Shown: positions 1-7,978, numbered from the stretch's first letter. The stretch is DNA of 15,115 bases from Strigomonas culicis (GCA_000482145.1 AUXH01000471.1:1-15115); one strand, 5' to 3'. Notes: a model not told the origin generated them from the sequence alone. Program-made: numbers and translations.

Positions 1-1
1 C

Positions 2-1459
2 GCCGGCGGCGGCGGCGGCGGCGGCGCACGACGGGGAGGGCGCGGTGACGCGGCCGCTGCCGCTGCCGCGCAGCTGCTGACATCGCAGTTCCTCGAGAGC
101 CTCTCCGCGGAGAGCCGCCGCCTGCTGCTTATCTTCGGCACCGCGATGGAGTTCGCGGAGAGCGACGCGCTGCACCAGATCGCGGCAGCGCAGCACCAGC
201 GCAGCCAGGCGATCGAGGCGTCGCTGCGGCAGCCGGCGCCGGTGGTGGCGGCCGCCGCCTCCCCTGTCATTGTGCCCGCGGCGCTGCCGGCGGACCGCCG
301 CGCTGCGGAGGAAACCGCTGATGACGCACTGGGCGAGCACTCACTCGAGTACCGCATCGAGGCAAATCTCGTCGACGAGGTGAAGCGCGCGGACTTGGAC
401 AAGGATTACACCATCTCCTCCGGCGAGTACGATCGGTGGGTGCACCAGCGGTTCGCGGAGCGCCATGCCGGCCTCGCGCCCGACACGGCGGAGGCGGCGC
501 GCGACGGCAAGCACATCATCAAGCTGCTGCAGGCGGCGGGCCCGGCGCCGCTCCCCGCCGACGTACTGCAGATCGACCACACTCTGCCAACGAGCGAGGC
601 GCGCGCGACAGGCGAGCCGGCGCCGCCGCCGCCATCGACCCCGCCGCCGCCTGCCCCGGCCCCCGTCGCGGAGGGGCAGGAGGGCGGCGCGAACACGCTG
701 TACCCGAAGGCCGCGATGCGCCGCGCCGCGATGGCGGATGCGGCGCTCACCTCGCTGCGCGTGCGACAGGCGCAGGCGGAGCGCGACCCGCTGCTGCACC
801 AGCTGCTGGACGTTCTGCGGCAGAACGGTTTCTTCCGTCATGCCAAGAGCGCGGCGCCGGCGGCACCCAAACAGGAGGCGGAGGCAGACACGGGGCACAT
901 CCCTTTCCCGCTCTATCGCGCGGTGGTCCTTGGCGCCGCGGCGCCCTTCTTTGCCTTTGGGCTGCTCGACAATTCCTCGCTGATCATCGCCGGCGACTTC
1001 ATCGACAGCCTGCTGGAGGGCGCGCTGGAGTCCCGCACGTCGCCGATGATGGCGGCCGCGCTTGGCGGCGTGGTCAGCGGCGTCGTCGGCATCCAAGTGC
1101 ACGGGCTGGCGGAGCGCTGGACGCGGCGGGCGGCCCCAGCGGTGCGGCTCACGCCGGAGCAGCAGCGCAGCAGTCGCCACGCGCGCGCGGTGCGGCTCGG
1201 CAACACGGCCGGCATGGTCGCGGGGCTGCTGTGCGGGATGGCGCCGCTGTGGCTCGTGAACAGCGATAAGGACAAGGAGGAGGCGGAGCAGCTCACCGCC
1301 GAGGTGCGCGCGCTGCGGCGGCAGGCCACCGTCGCGGAGACCAAGACGCGCGAGCGGCGCGGGCGGCAGAAGAACGAGTGGGAGGAGGCCGAACAGCGGG
1401 AACGTATGCGACGTGAGATGCAGGAGACGCGGAGAGCGCTGTCAGCAGAGAAGAAGTAA
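2..1459 (+). CDS. TMEM65-family membrane protein with EF-hand loop (5' partial)
   Basis: The C-terminal half matches the TMEM65 family, whose human member is a mitochondrial inner-membrane protein linked to Na+/Ca2+ exchange. Counting from the ATG at 146, the family domain spans about residues 252-372. It has three hydrophobic segments (about 260-282, 299-316, 350-371) and the hallmark stretches FGLLDNSSLIIAGDFID and MMAAALGGVVSGVVGI. Residues 83-94 (nt 392-427) form a canonical 12-residue EF-hand loop with D83, D85, D87, T89, S91 and E94 at the ligand positions. A Pro-rich linker lies at 158-173 and a charged, probably coiled-coil tail at 373-437. The frame stays open for 48 codons before the ATG at 146, with the same GC-rich codon use and no AT-rich leader. 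The gene therefore probably begins upstream of the window and any targeting signal is not visible. The family call is strong; a mitochondrial location and a calcium role are inferred. Confidence 0.85.
   Translation, partial: AGGGGGGGARRGGRGDAAAAAAAQLLTSQFLESLSAESRRLLLIFGTAMEFAESDALHQIAAAQHQRSQAIEASLRQPAPVVAAAASPVIVPAALPADRRAAEETADDALGEHSLEYRIEANLVDEVKRADLDKDYTISSGEYDRWVHQRFAERHAGLAPDTAEAARDGKHIIKLLQAAGPAPLPADVLQIDHTLPTSEARATGEPAPPPPSTPPPPAPAPVAEGQEGGANTLYPKAAMRRAAMADAALTSLRVRQAQAERDPLLHQLLDVLRQNGFFRHAKSAAPAAPKQEAEADTGHIPFPLYRAVVLGAAAPFFAFGLLDNSSLIIAGDFIDSLLEGALESRTSPMMAAALGGVVSGVVGIQVHGLAERWTRRAAPAVRLTPEQQRSSRHARAVRLGNTAGMVAGLLCGMAPLWLVNSDKDKEEAEQLTAEVRALRRQATVAETKTRERRGRQKNEWEEAEQRERMRREMQETRRALSAEKK
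5..25 (+). repeat. (GGC)7 trinucleotide repeat
   Basis: Seven perfect GGC units at the left edge of the window. In the reading frame of the TMEM65-family gene they encode a glycine run, so they are probably a coding microsatellite in that gene's N-terminal region. Confidence 0.85.
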
Positions 1460-1497
1460 AAAAAAAAAAACATAATTTAAAATAAAAAGAACATAGA

Positions 1498-1534
1498 AAC
1501 ACACACGCATATACAATATGTGTGTGTGTGTGTT
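1498..1534 (+). repeat. (TG)7 microsatellite forming a 14-bp hairpin
   Basis: The left arm at 1498-1511 and the right arm at 1521-1534 can pair over 14 positions (12 Watson-Crick and two G-U in RNA) around a 9-base loop. The right arm lies within the (TG)7 run at 1519-1532. It is 38 bases after the stop of the TMEM65-family gene, so it would fall in that gene's 3' UTR. Confidence 0.6.
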
Positions 1535-2047
1535 GAAATACCATAGATTTTGTGATATCGGGAGCAGAAGGAGAAGCAAGAAAAAAAAAGGAATCAAAAA
1601 AGGAAAAGAAAACAGATGGGAAGTGTTCTCGCTCTTTTCTTTCGTAGCTGCACTTTCTCTTTTTTTTTTAATGGAGTGACATAAAACGTTGATTCAATGC
1701 ATAAAAGTGTCCATATATACTAATAATAACAAAACCTAAGTTGATTTTATATATTGTTTTTTCCCCTTTCCACACTCGCACTTACTTTTTTCTTTCTTGT
1801 TACGTGTTGATTTCTTTTTACTTCCTTTCACGACCCTCTACGCACCGTAAACGTTTTCCCAGTAATGAATTAATATGCATCATCATTTGTTTTTATTCTC
1901 TTCTTCTCTTTACTTGTCTTGTTATAAAGTAGCAACCCCAGCACACCCATAATACCACATCCTAAAAGTAATGATAACAACAACAAGCAAAAAAAAAACT
2001 GAACCCAAAACTACATCCTCTTCAAATCATCTATTGTCTGTGCACTA

Positions 2048-2104
2048 TCTTTTTCTCTCTCTGTCTCGCTCATACACGTATAACCATCTACGTACTTTTT
2101 GCAG
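2048..2104 (+). promoter_or_regulatory. Probable trans-splice acceptor for DPY-30/IQ gene
   Basis: A pyrimidine tract at 2048-2070 is followed by TTTTTGCAG, with the AG at 2103-2104. This would give a 5' UTR of about 51 bases before the ATG at 2156. The pattern is that of a kinetoplastid spliced-leader addition site. Confidence 0.65.
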
Positions 2105-2155
2105 CCAAGTAAGTAGAAAAGAAGAAGAATAAAAAAAAAAACAATACGACCTCCG

Positions 2156-3907
2156 ATGGAGTCTAACTACCTCAAGTCCGTGGTCGGCCCCATCCTCGCG
2201 AAGGCGGTGGCCGAGACGGTCGTGGCGCGGCCGCAGTGCCCCACGGAGTACCTCGCGCTGTACCTCCTTCACCACATCCAGGAAAAGGAGCTGCGGGAGC
2301 GCGACGTGAAGAACGCCACGAAGGCAGAGCACCTCCGTGGCGAGTGCGCGGAGGCGCAGCGCGAACAGGAGAAGCTGGCCGCGGACCGCATCCAGAAGCA
2401 GTTTCGTGCCTTCCGCATCCGCACGGCGAAGCGACAGGAGGAGGAGGCCGCGTGGGCGCAGCTGTACGAAGAGAGCGTCGGCGAGGCGGAGGATCTGTTG
2501 GATCGCCTGCCGCCCGTTGCGAAGGCCGCCGACGACGAGGCAGCACCGAACCTGAGCCCGGAGGTGCTCTACGACGAGGAGCACTGGACTCCTGGCGCGC
2601 CCTCCTTTGCGGAGATCGCGGAGAAGCTGGACGAGACGCGCCGTGCCTTCTTCACGCAGCAGAAGTTCATCTGCGACCACCTCCAGAAGCAGCAGGTCGG
2701 TGCACTGAAGGAGCTCGTGGTGGACCGCCGCGACTTCGTCGAGCGCGGGCTGGCGACCGCGGAGAAGGCGAAGGACGCCGCGCTCGCGGCGGAGGATGCC
2801 GCTCAGGAGGCCGCGGCGGCCGCCGACACGGTGGCCCGCGAGCACCGCTTCAACGCGGACCTCGCCGTGCCGCCCGCGGCGAGCGCGTTGGCTGCCCAGC
2901 TGTTGGAGCAGCAGCAGGGCGACGTCAGCGGCAAGGCGCCGCCGGCCAACGCGCCCTACTTGGCGTACCTGCTGCTCAAGTGCGTGCTGTACCTGCTGCA
3001 GGGCCCGCGGGCGACGCCCAAGTCGACGCGCGCGGTCGCGCATCTGGTACAGTTCTGCAAGCCCACGCTGCTCGCGAAGCAGCTCAAGGCGTACAACCCG
3101 GTGAAGAGCTATCGGCTGAACGAGCCGCTGCTGCTGGCGAGCCTGCTGCCGGCTGGCGAGGAGGAGGAAGAGGCCGCGCCGCCGCGCAAGAAGGCGGCGG
3201 CCGGCGAGGACGCGGAGGCCGACGCCGGCGAGGAGTTTCCGCAGACCCGCACCCGCGCCGTGCGGCGCGTCGCGCGCATCCTCCGCTACCTCTTCACTAC
3301 GGCGGAGCGCCGCCACCGGCCGTACGTGACGGACCTGCTGCCGTCGGACTTCTTCTTCAACCACGAGGACCCCACCGCGGCGGAGCAGGAGCTGGCTGAC
3401 CTCCTCGAGGACGAGGGCGGACCGCTCGTCGCGGAGCAGGAGGCGGCCGAGGCGATCCGCGCGGCGCGCACGGCCGCGAAGGAGACACTGCTCGAGGACG
3501 ACCTGCGGCGCGCCGCCGGCGGCGGCATCTGGCTCGTCGCGCTGTACCGGTACGTGGACGCCGCGGTGCAGTACCGCCTGGCGCGCGACGCGCTCGCAGA
3601 GGCGCTGCAGAGCGGCAAGCCCGCGAACCCCGCCGGCGTCGCGCTGCCGGAGGACAACGAGGCGCCCGAGGCGGAGGAGGAGGACGATCAGAACGAGGAG
3701 GTGCTGCTCGACGACGAGGGCCTACCGGACGAGGAGCAGGTGCGCGCGGTGCGCCACAAGGTCGGCGAGGACGCCGAGGAGACGATAGTGAAGACGTGGG
3801 AGACGATCGATGGGCGCCGCCGCAAGGAGCTGACGGAGCTCGCCGTCGCGTTTAGAAAAAAGCAGCTGCAGGAGAGCAAGAACGATGAGGACGAGGACGG
3901 CAAGTGA
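2156..3907 (+). CDS. DPY-30 and IQ-motif protein, probably flagellar
   Basis: A 583-residue acidic protein. Residues about 5-45 match the DPY-30 dimerisation motif (YLKSVVGPILAKAVAE, then RPQCPTEYLALYLL). This motif docks on amphipathic helices in radial-spoke and COMPASS complexes. Residues 79-89 fit the IQ calmodulin-binding consensus with I79, Q80, R84 and R89. A helical Ala/Glu-rich stretch follows at about 195-230. A central region at about 262-400 contains two hydrophobic helices and has no family I recognise. The C-terminal third is very acidic (about 500-525 and the last ten residues). DPY-30 plus IQ in one chain recalls radial-spoke proteins of the RSP2 type, so an axonemal calmodulin-linked scaffold is the best inference; no GAF domain was recognised. 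The ATG at 2156 is the first after the predicted splice acceptor. The domain calls are firmer than the role. Confidence 0.82.
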   Translation: MESNYLKSVVGPILAKAVAETVVARPQCPTEYLALYLLHHIQEKELRERDVKNATKAEHLRGECAEAQREQEKLAADRIQKQFRAFRIRTAKRQEEEAAWAQLYEESVGEAEDLLDRLPPVAKAADDEAAPNLSPEVLYDEEHWTPGAPSFAEIAEKLDETRRAFFTQQKFICDHLQKQQVGALKELVVDRRDFVERGLATAEKAKDAALAAEDAAQEAAAAADTVAREHRFNADLAVPPAASALAAQLLEQQQGDVSGKAPPANAPYLAYLLLKCVLYLLQGPRATPKSTRAVAHLVQFCKPTLLAKQLKAYNPVKSYRLNEPLLLASLLPAGEEEEEAAPPRKKAAAGEDAEADAGEEFPQTRTRAVRRVARILRYLFTTAERRHRPYVTDLLPSDFFFNHEDPTAAEQELADLLEDEGGPLVAEQEAAEAIRAARTAAKETLLEDDLRRAAGGGIWLVALYRYVDAAVQYRLARDALAEALQSGKPANPAGVALPEDNEAPEAEEEDDQNEEVLLDDEGLPDEEQVRAVRHKVGEDAEETIVKTWETIDGRRRKELTELAVAFRKKQLQESKNDEDEDGK

Positions 3908-4310
3908 GGCCCTCTGAAGTGAGAAAGAGAAAAAAAAAACATTTGTACCTGATGTATTCTTCTTTTTGTTAGTTTTATTGTTTTTTCCTTTTGGTATCAT
4001 TAGATGTACATCCACAATTCTTGATAATCCACACGATTTCAATGTAATTATTACCAACTCAGAAATAAAAGAAAAAATAAATAAGAGAAACATAAAGGAT
4101 AATAAAGCCACATACACAAAGAGAGAAGTGTATAACAGAAAAAGCCCCATCTGCAGAACTCTCTATTGACTTCACTCTCCTTCCCCTTCTTCTTACCCTA
4201 TCATCGATGTAGCGAAACATAGTACCACCACATTGTTCTCCCAACACTTCTTTATAATTCGTGTAGAAAACACAAAAAGAAAGAAAACGCAATTAGGAGG
4301 AGAGAGCATC
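3908..4310. other. AT-rich intergenic spacer
   Basis: A 403-base spacer. It contains a poly-A run at about 3930-3940, a T-rich stretch at about 3957-3990 and an A-rich stretch at about 4060-4100, then the pyrimidine tract and AG for the next gene. A short AT-rich frame here opens only from TTG and looks non-coding. No RNA gene was seen. Confidence 0.65.
4171..4212 (+). promoter_or_regulatory. Probable trans-splice acceptor for the 140-residue protein gene
   Basis: An almost pure pyrimidine tract spans 4171-4200 and the first AG after it is at 4211-4212, giving a 5' UTR of about 98 bases. Later AGs at 4221-4222 and near 4265 are possible alternatives. Confidence 0.6.
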
Positions 4311-4733
4311 ATGTGGTTCGTCACACGCGTACTGTGCGCGCCAGGCGGCGCCGGTGTCGGAAAGAAAAACAAACACCTTTTCCGGTATGCCAAGCCCGCG
4401 CTGCAGGAAAGCCACGCGCGCCACCAGGTGCAGCAGGCAAACAAAAAACTCTTCAGCGCGGTCAACCAAAGCTACCGCGACGAGCAGCATTTTCTGCGGC
4501 GCAGCCGGCGCGCCTACGAGGATGCGGCGCTGCAGCTCATGTACAACAAAGGTGGTGCGCGCGACAGCCAGGGCCCCCGGAAGAGCACGACGTACGTGCC
4601 ACCGGCGCAGCAGGCGGCGCAGCGGGAAATCGCTCGGCACCTGCTGCTGCTGAACGAGAGCCAGCGACGCGAGATAAAGCGCGGAAAGAACAAGCGCAAG
4701 AGTGAGTTTCAAATGTTGAAGCGGAGGACGTAG
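4311..4733 (+). CDS. Small basic protein, unrecognised
   Basis: A 140-residue, strongly basic and Gln/Arg-rich protein that I do not recognise. The N-terminus (MWFVTRVLCAPGG, then GKKNKHLFRYAKP) is compatible with a short mitochondrial leader. The rest is predicted helix with many Arg/Gln/Ala, ending in a lysine/arginine cluster (about residues 122-140). Small basic proteins of this kind in trypanosomatids are often mitoribosomal or RNA-associated, but nothing here proves that. The frame is open further upstream, but the only extension begins at a TTG (4233), so the ATG at 4311 is the start. Support for a real gene comes from the abrupt rise in GC content at the ATG, the intergenic signals on both sides and the consistent strand. 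Confidence 0.72.
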   Translation: MWFVTRVLCAPGGAGVGKKNKHLFRYAKPALQESHARHQVQQANKKLFSAVNQSYRDEQHFLRRSRRAYEDAALQLMYNKGGARDSQGPRKSTTYVPPAQQAAQREIARHLLLLNESQRREIKRGKNKRKSEFQMLKRRT

Positions 4734-5089
4734 GGGGTGCACGCGGACCTCTCCCGGGGCCTACACCCGCATGTGTAGGAACAGTGTTCACCGTTGTATA
4801 TTATGTAATTGTTTGCTGCAAATCTATACCACCCACCCCCATTTCTTATTTTCATTTTGAAAGAGGAGTGTCGTAAAAAGAGAAAAAAAAAGAGTTAATC
4901 TACAGTATGCCCATCTATCATTGCGTGTAGCACTTTTCTTCTTCTTCTATACTATATTTCTCTCTCTCTTCGATAACAACCGCGGCAGCCAACCAACCAA
5001 TCAACCAACCAAGCAAATAAACAAACGAACAAAAAAAAGATTTCATATTTTTCTTTTAAACAAACAATAAAACAAACTAGCAGATCCAC
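4734..5089. other. AT-rich intergenic spacer
   Basis: A 356-base spacer. It has a short GC-rich 3' UTR start, a poly-A run near 4883-4890, two pyrimidine tracts at 4933-4948 and 4956-4970, and CCAA/CAAA-type repeats at about 4988-5030. Nothing else was recognised. Confidence 0.6.
4933..4988 (+). promoter_or_regulatory. Probable trans-splice acceptor for single-pass membrane protein gene
   Basis: Pyrimidine tracts at 4933-4948 and 4956-4970 are followed by GGCAG with the AG at 4987-4988. Secondary candidates are the AGs at 5079-5080 and 5082-5083, very close to the ATG at 5090. Confidence 0.55.
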
Positions 5090-5644
5090 ATGCAACCATC
5101 GTGTCACAACACTTTTCTTATGCGGCGGCCACACGCCGCCTTCTGGGGCCGCTGCGGTGCGCTCTCCGCCACACCGCGGCGTTGTTTTGGAAGCATCGGC
5201 CGGACGCCTCTTTGCTACGCGCCGTCGTCGAGCCCTCAGTACGACCCTTCGCAGAACGAGAGAGCAAACGCGGAGGAGCACGCGCAAACGCGGCGCACGC
5301 GGTTCGGTGGCCGTGACGCGTGGTATCGCATGAATACCAAGCAGCACGACCAGAGGCAGCGGGAGAAGTATCAGTCGATTTTCGAGTACGTAGACTCACT
5401 TTCCACCTTTTCACGGTTTTGCTTTTCCATCACGCCGGTGCTGTGCTTGTTTTTTTTTATGCTTGTTATGCAGCCCGCTTACTATCTCCGCCACCACCCG
5501 TACCTGCGGGTCTGTGCGCTGCCGTCAACCGCCGCCACTCAGGAGGCCACAGTCGATGTTGTGTCGAAGGATCGTAACATTTGGAAAAAAGATCTGAAGG
5601 TCATGCGAGATGAGAGAGGCGAGATTGTGGAGTACTGCTTTTGA
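5090..5644 (+). CDS. Single-pass membrane protein, probably mitochondrial, unrecognised
   Basis: A 184-residue protein that I cannot assign to a family. The N-terminal 40 residues are rich in Arg, Ala and Ser and lack acidic residues, as in a mitochondrial presequence. The second Met (residue 11, nt 5120) followed by RRPHAAFWGRC would be an equally good start. A polar, Arg/Gln-rich segment spans about 45-100. One clear membrane helix lies at about 107-129 (FCFSITPVLCLFFFMLVM). The C-terminal tail of about 55 residues is charged. This arrangement is common among kinetoplastid-specific subunits of respiratory complexes, but that is inference only. Inside the membrane helix the DNA holds a poly-T run and then CAG at 5471-5473, which resembles a splice acceptor; because the frame reads straight through a credible helix, I take it as coding. 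Confidence 0.72.
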   Translation: MQPSCHNTFLMRRPHAAFWGRCGALSATPRRCFGSIGRTPLCYAPSSSPQYDPSQNERANAEEHAQTRRTRFGGRDAWYRMNTKQHDQRQREKYQSIFEYVDSLSTFSRFCFSITPVLCLFFFMLVMQPAYYLRHHPYLRVCALPSTAATQEATVDVVSKDRNIWKKDLKVMRDERGEIVEYCF

Positions 5645-5648
5645 ATCG

Positions 5649-5687
5649 TTTTTTTTTTCCCGATTGTGTCGACGCAAAAAAAAAAAA
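5649..5687 (+). repeat. T10 ... A12 inverted pair just after the stop codon
   Basis: T10 at 5649-5658 and A12 at 5676-5687 are separated by a 17-base loop containing GTCGAC. They begin five bases after the stop codon. In the transcript they could form a U/A stem, with a second A9 run at 5695-5703 close by. Confidence 0.5.
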
Positions 5688-6082
5688 TAGAATTAAAAAA
5701 AAACAGAAACCATAAAAACAACAACAACAACAACATAAAAACCATTCATATATGAGAGAGTACAGTTTTAGTGTGATTACAATACACAGAGGAAATAGCA
5801 ACACGCAAAAAATACAAACAAATAGAATATATAACGGATACGTGTTCCTATAGTAAGGCCACAACAATGCAAACTGTTATTATTGACTATTTGTATACGT
5901 GTTCATTTTTTTTCTCCTTCTTTCTCTCTTTACATGTGTGTACAATATTTCATAGTTCGTATGCTTCTAACTTTTGCGATGCTATTGTTGCTATGTCGAC
6001 AACAACCAGACATATGTCTTACACATAAAAACAATTTCACTTCTCTTGCGTTTGCTTTTTTTTTTGTTCTAACTGATAATCA

Positions 6083-6133
6083 CTCTCTCTTTCCTTCTCT
6101 TTCTCTTCCTCCTCTACACACGATCTGCCTAAG
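6083..6133 (+). promoter_or_regulatory. Probable trans-splice acceptor for NEK-GFA gene
   Basis: A 33-base uninterrupted pyrimidine tract spans 6083-6115, with the first following AG at 6132-6133. Further AGs at 6194-6195, 6200-6201 and 6204-6205 could also serve. Every option lies upstream of the ATG at 6226 with no intervening ATG. Confidence 0.6.
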
Positions 6134-6225
6134 CAATACAAAAACAAAATAACAACACCACCAACACACAACTGTACCTTCTGTCTTGAATTTAGTTTCA
6201 GCCAGTTGTGCTGGTACTGCTCGTC

Positions 6226-7944
6226 ATGAACGCCATGGACGAGCTGAACATAATGCTGGGCCTCGGCGCGGCACGGCCCTTCCAGCTGCCTCCCGCGATG
6301 GTGGAGAAGGGGTTTGCGATAATCAAAAAGTTAGGCAAGGGCTCCTTCGGTGAAGCGTTCCTCGCCACAGTGCCGCTTTCCACCATTATCAACATCAACA
6401 ACAGCAACAACAATAGTAATAACAATAGTGCTTATAAGAACGAAACGGAGTTAGTCTGTGTAAAGTATATCAACACGACTCGTATGTCGAAGCGCCAAAA
6501 GCACGACGTGGAGTCGGAGGTGATAATCCTACAGCGGTTGAAGCACCCAAACATCATTCAGTACATCACTTCCTATCTACCCTCGTCGTCCGCGGCGTCG
6601 CCGCTCCACAACAATAACAACAATAATGCCAACGCGAATAATTTCTTTATTGTGATGGAGTACGCAGATGGCGGGGATCTCTGTTCGCTTCTGCAGAAGC
6701 GAAAGCGCAACGTAACAACCGCCATGAGCCCCACCGCCGCTGCCATCTTGAATAAGCAAATCAACAAGGCGCATTCACCGCACCACCATAATAGTAACAA
6801 CAATGGGTATCTCTCTGAAAAGGAGGTGCTGTATATCTTTGTACAGATCGTCTTGTCGCTCGTGTACATGCACGACCGCCACCTGCTACATCGCGACATC
6901 AAGAGCCAGAATATTTTTCTGCGGCGCACCTCGCCCGCGCGGCGCGGCGGCGCTGGCGGCAGCGCGGCGCGCGATGGGGGGCTGCTGGACTACATTGTGA
7001 AGCTCGGCGATTTCGGCATCACCACCATCCTGAACGACACGGTCGCGATGGCAAGTACCATGTGCGGCACGCCCTGCTACTTCTCACCCGAGATCTGCTT
7101 CGGCAAAAAGTACAACAACAAGAGCGATATTTGGGCCCTCGGCGTCCTGCTGTTCGAGCTCGCCTGCCTCCGCATGCCCTTCACCGCCATGAGCTCGATG
7201 AAGGACCTCATGTACGAAATCTGCTACTGTCAATTAGAGGATGACCGGCTGCGGCCATCGCTGGGCGTGGGGCGGTCCCTGCCAGTCAGCGGCGTCGTGC
7301 CGGGGCTGCCGCCGAAAAAGGAAAAGGCGATCTACCGCAAAGAGGTGTTCCCCTCGTGCTACTCGGATGCGCTGTGGCAGCTCATCAAGGTCCTGCTGCA
7401 GAAGGACGCGACCCAGAGGCCGTCTGCGCACGACATCTTGGCCATCCCCGTCGTCGCCGCCGCGCTGCCGGATGTTCACGCACAGCTACAGGGCGCGGCG
7501 GCGGCGGCCGCCGCCGCGCGCGGATCTCTGCTGCGGCCGCTGCTGCAGCCACCCGCGCGGGGCGACCCCGTGGAGAGCCCACCGTTAGCACCGGTGTCGA
7601 ACCTGCCGCCCGCACCCCCGAAGCGGCAGATCTATACTAAAGACACACCCGCGTCGCTTCATAATAGTAGTGGTAGTACTAACAATAATAACAGTAATAA
7701 TAATAAGAAGAAGAATAAGGGGTCGGACAAGGACCATGGGCTGCTGCTGGGTGTGCAGGGGTCACCCGTTGCTGCTGCTGCTGTTGCGGCGGCGGCCGAT
7801 AGACGATCTTCGCGATCGCTGCCGCCGCAGATTATGGAGGACGGTGCTGCAAAGCCTAAGGAGGTGCGGGACCCACGCCATCAGAGCACGAGTGAGACTG
7901 GCACCTTGGTGTTGCCAGCCGCTGTCTCACCAAAACACAATAGC

Positions 7945-7978
<34 letters not shown>

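Larger units (their letters stand above)
1460..2155. other. AT-rich intergenic spacer (TMEM65-like / DPY-30 gene)
   Basis: A 696-base non-coding spacer. It starts with a poly-A run directly after the TAA stop, followed by a (TG)7-based hairpin at 1498-1534. Pyrimidine-rich stretches lie at about 1625-1670, 1741-1862 and 2048-2070. The last, with the AG at 2103-2104, is the likely acceptor for the next gene; the earlier ones may be alternative acceptors or set the polyadenylation site of the upstream mRNA. Short open frames here are low-complexity Phe/Ile/Leu runs without a convincing ATG, and no RNA gene was recognised. Confidence 0.7.
5645..6225. other. AT-rich intergenic spacer before the kinase gene
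   Basis: A 581-base spacer. It contains the T10/A12 pair at 5649-5687, an AAC-type repeat at about 5718-5735, T-rich stretches at 5907-5932 and 6057-6065, a long pyrimidine tract at 6083-6115 and an A/C-rich 5' UTR region. The short open frames in it start from TTG and encode low-complexity aromatic residues; I see no gene. Confidence 0.65.

Noticed and set aside
341..1269. Overlapping open frames on both strands within the TMEM65-like gene
   Set aside because: They are Arg/Ala/Gly-rich shadow frames caused by high GC; the TMEM65 and EF-hand matches fix the true frame.
1741..1932. 63-codon frame in the first spacer
   Set aside because: It starts from TTG, encodes low-complexity Phe/Leu/Tyr, and matches the pyrimidine-rich composition of the spacer.
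2045..3364. Long antisense open frame (439 codons, minus strand) opposite the DPY-30/IQ gene
   Set aside because: It is an Arg/Leu/Val-rich mirror of a GC-rich gene, has no domain, and runs into the AT-rich spacer. It runs against the single direction of all other genes.
4233..4310. 26-residue N-terminal extension of the small basic protein
   Set aside because: It opens only from a TTG and has spacer-like composition.
5386..5473. Possible cis-intron in the single-pass membrane protein gene (GTACGT, pyrimidine-rich stretch, then CAG)
   Set aside because: Its length of 88 bases would shift the frame, the unspliced frame encodes a credible membrane helix, and cis-introns are extremely rare in trypanosomatids.
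5883..6152. 89-codon frame upstream of the kinase gene
   Set aside because: It starts from TTG and its Phe/Leu/Ser content comes from the T/C-rich splice-signal region.
6208..6225. Earlier start for the kinase gene
   Set aside because: It begins with GTG and adds only six hydrophobic residues; the ATG at 6226 is the first ATG after the acceptors.
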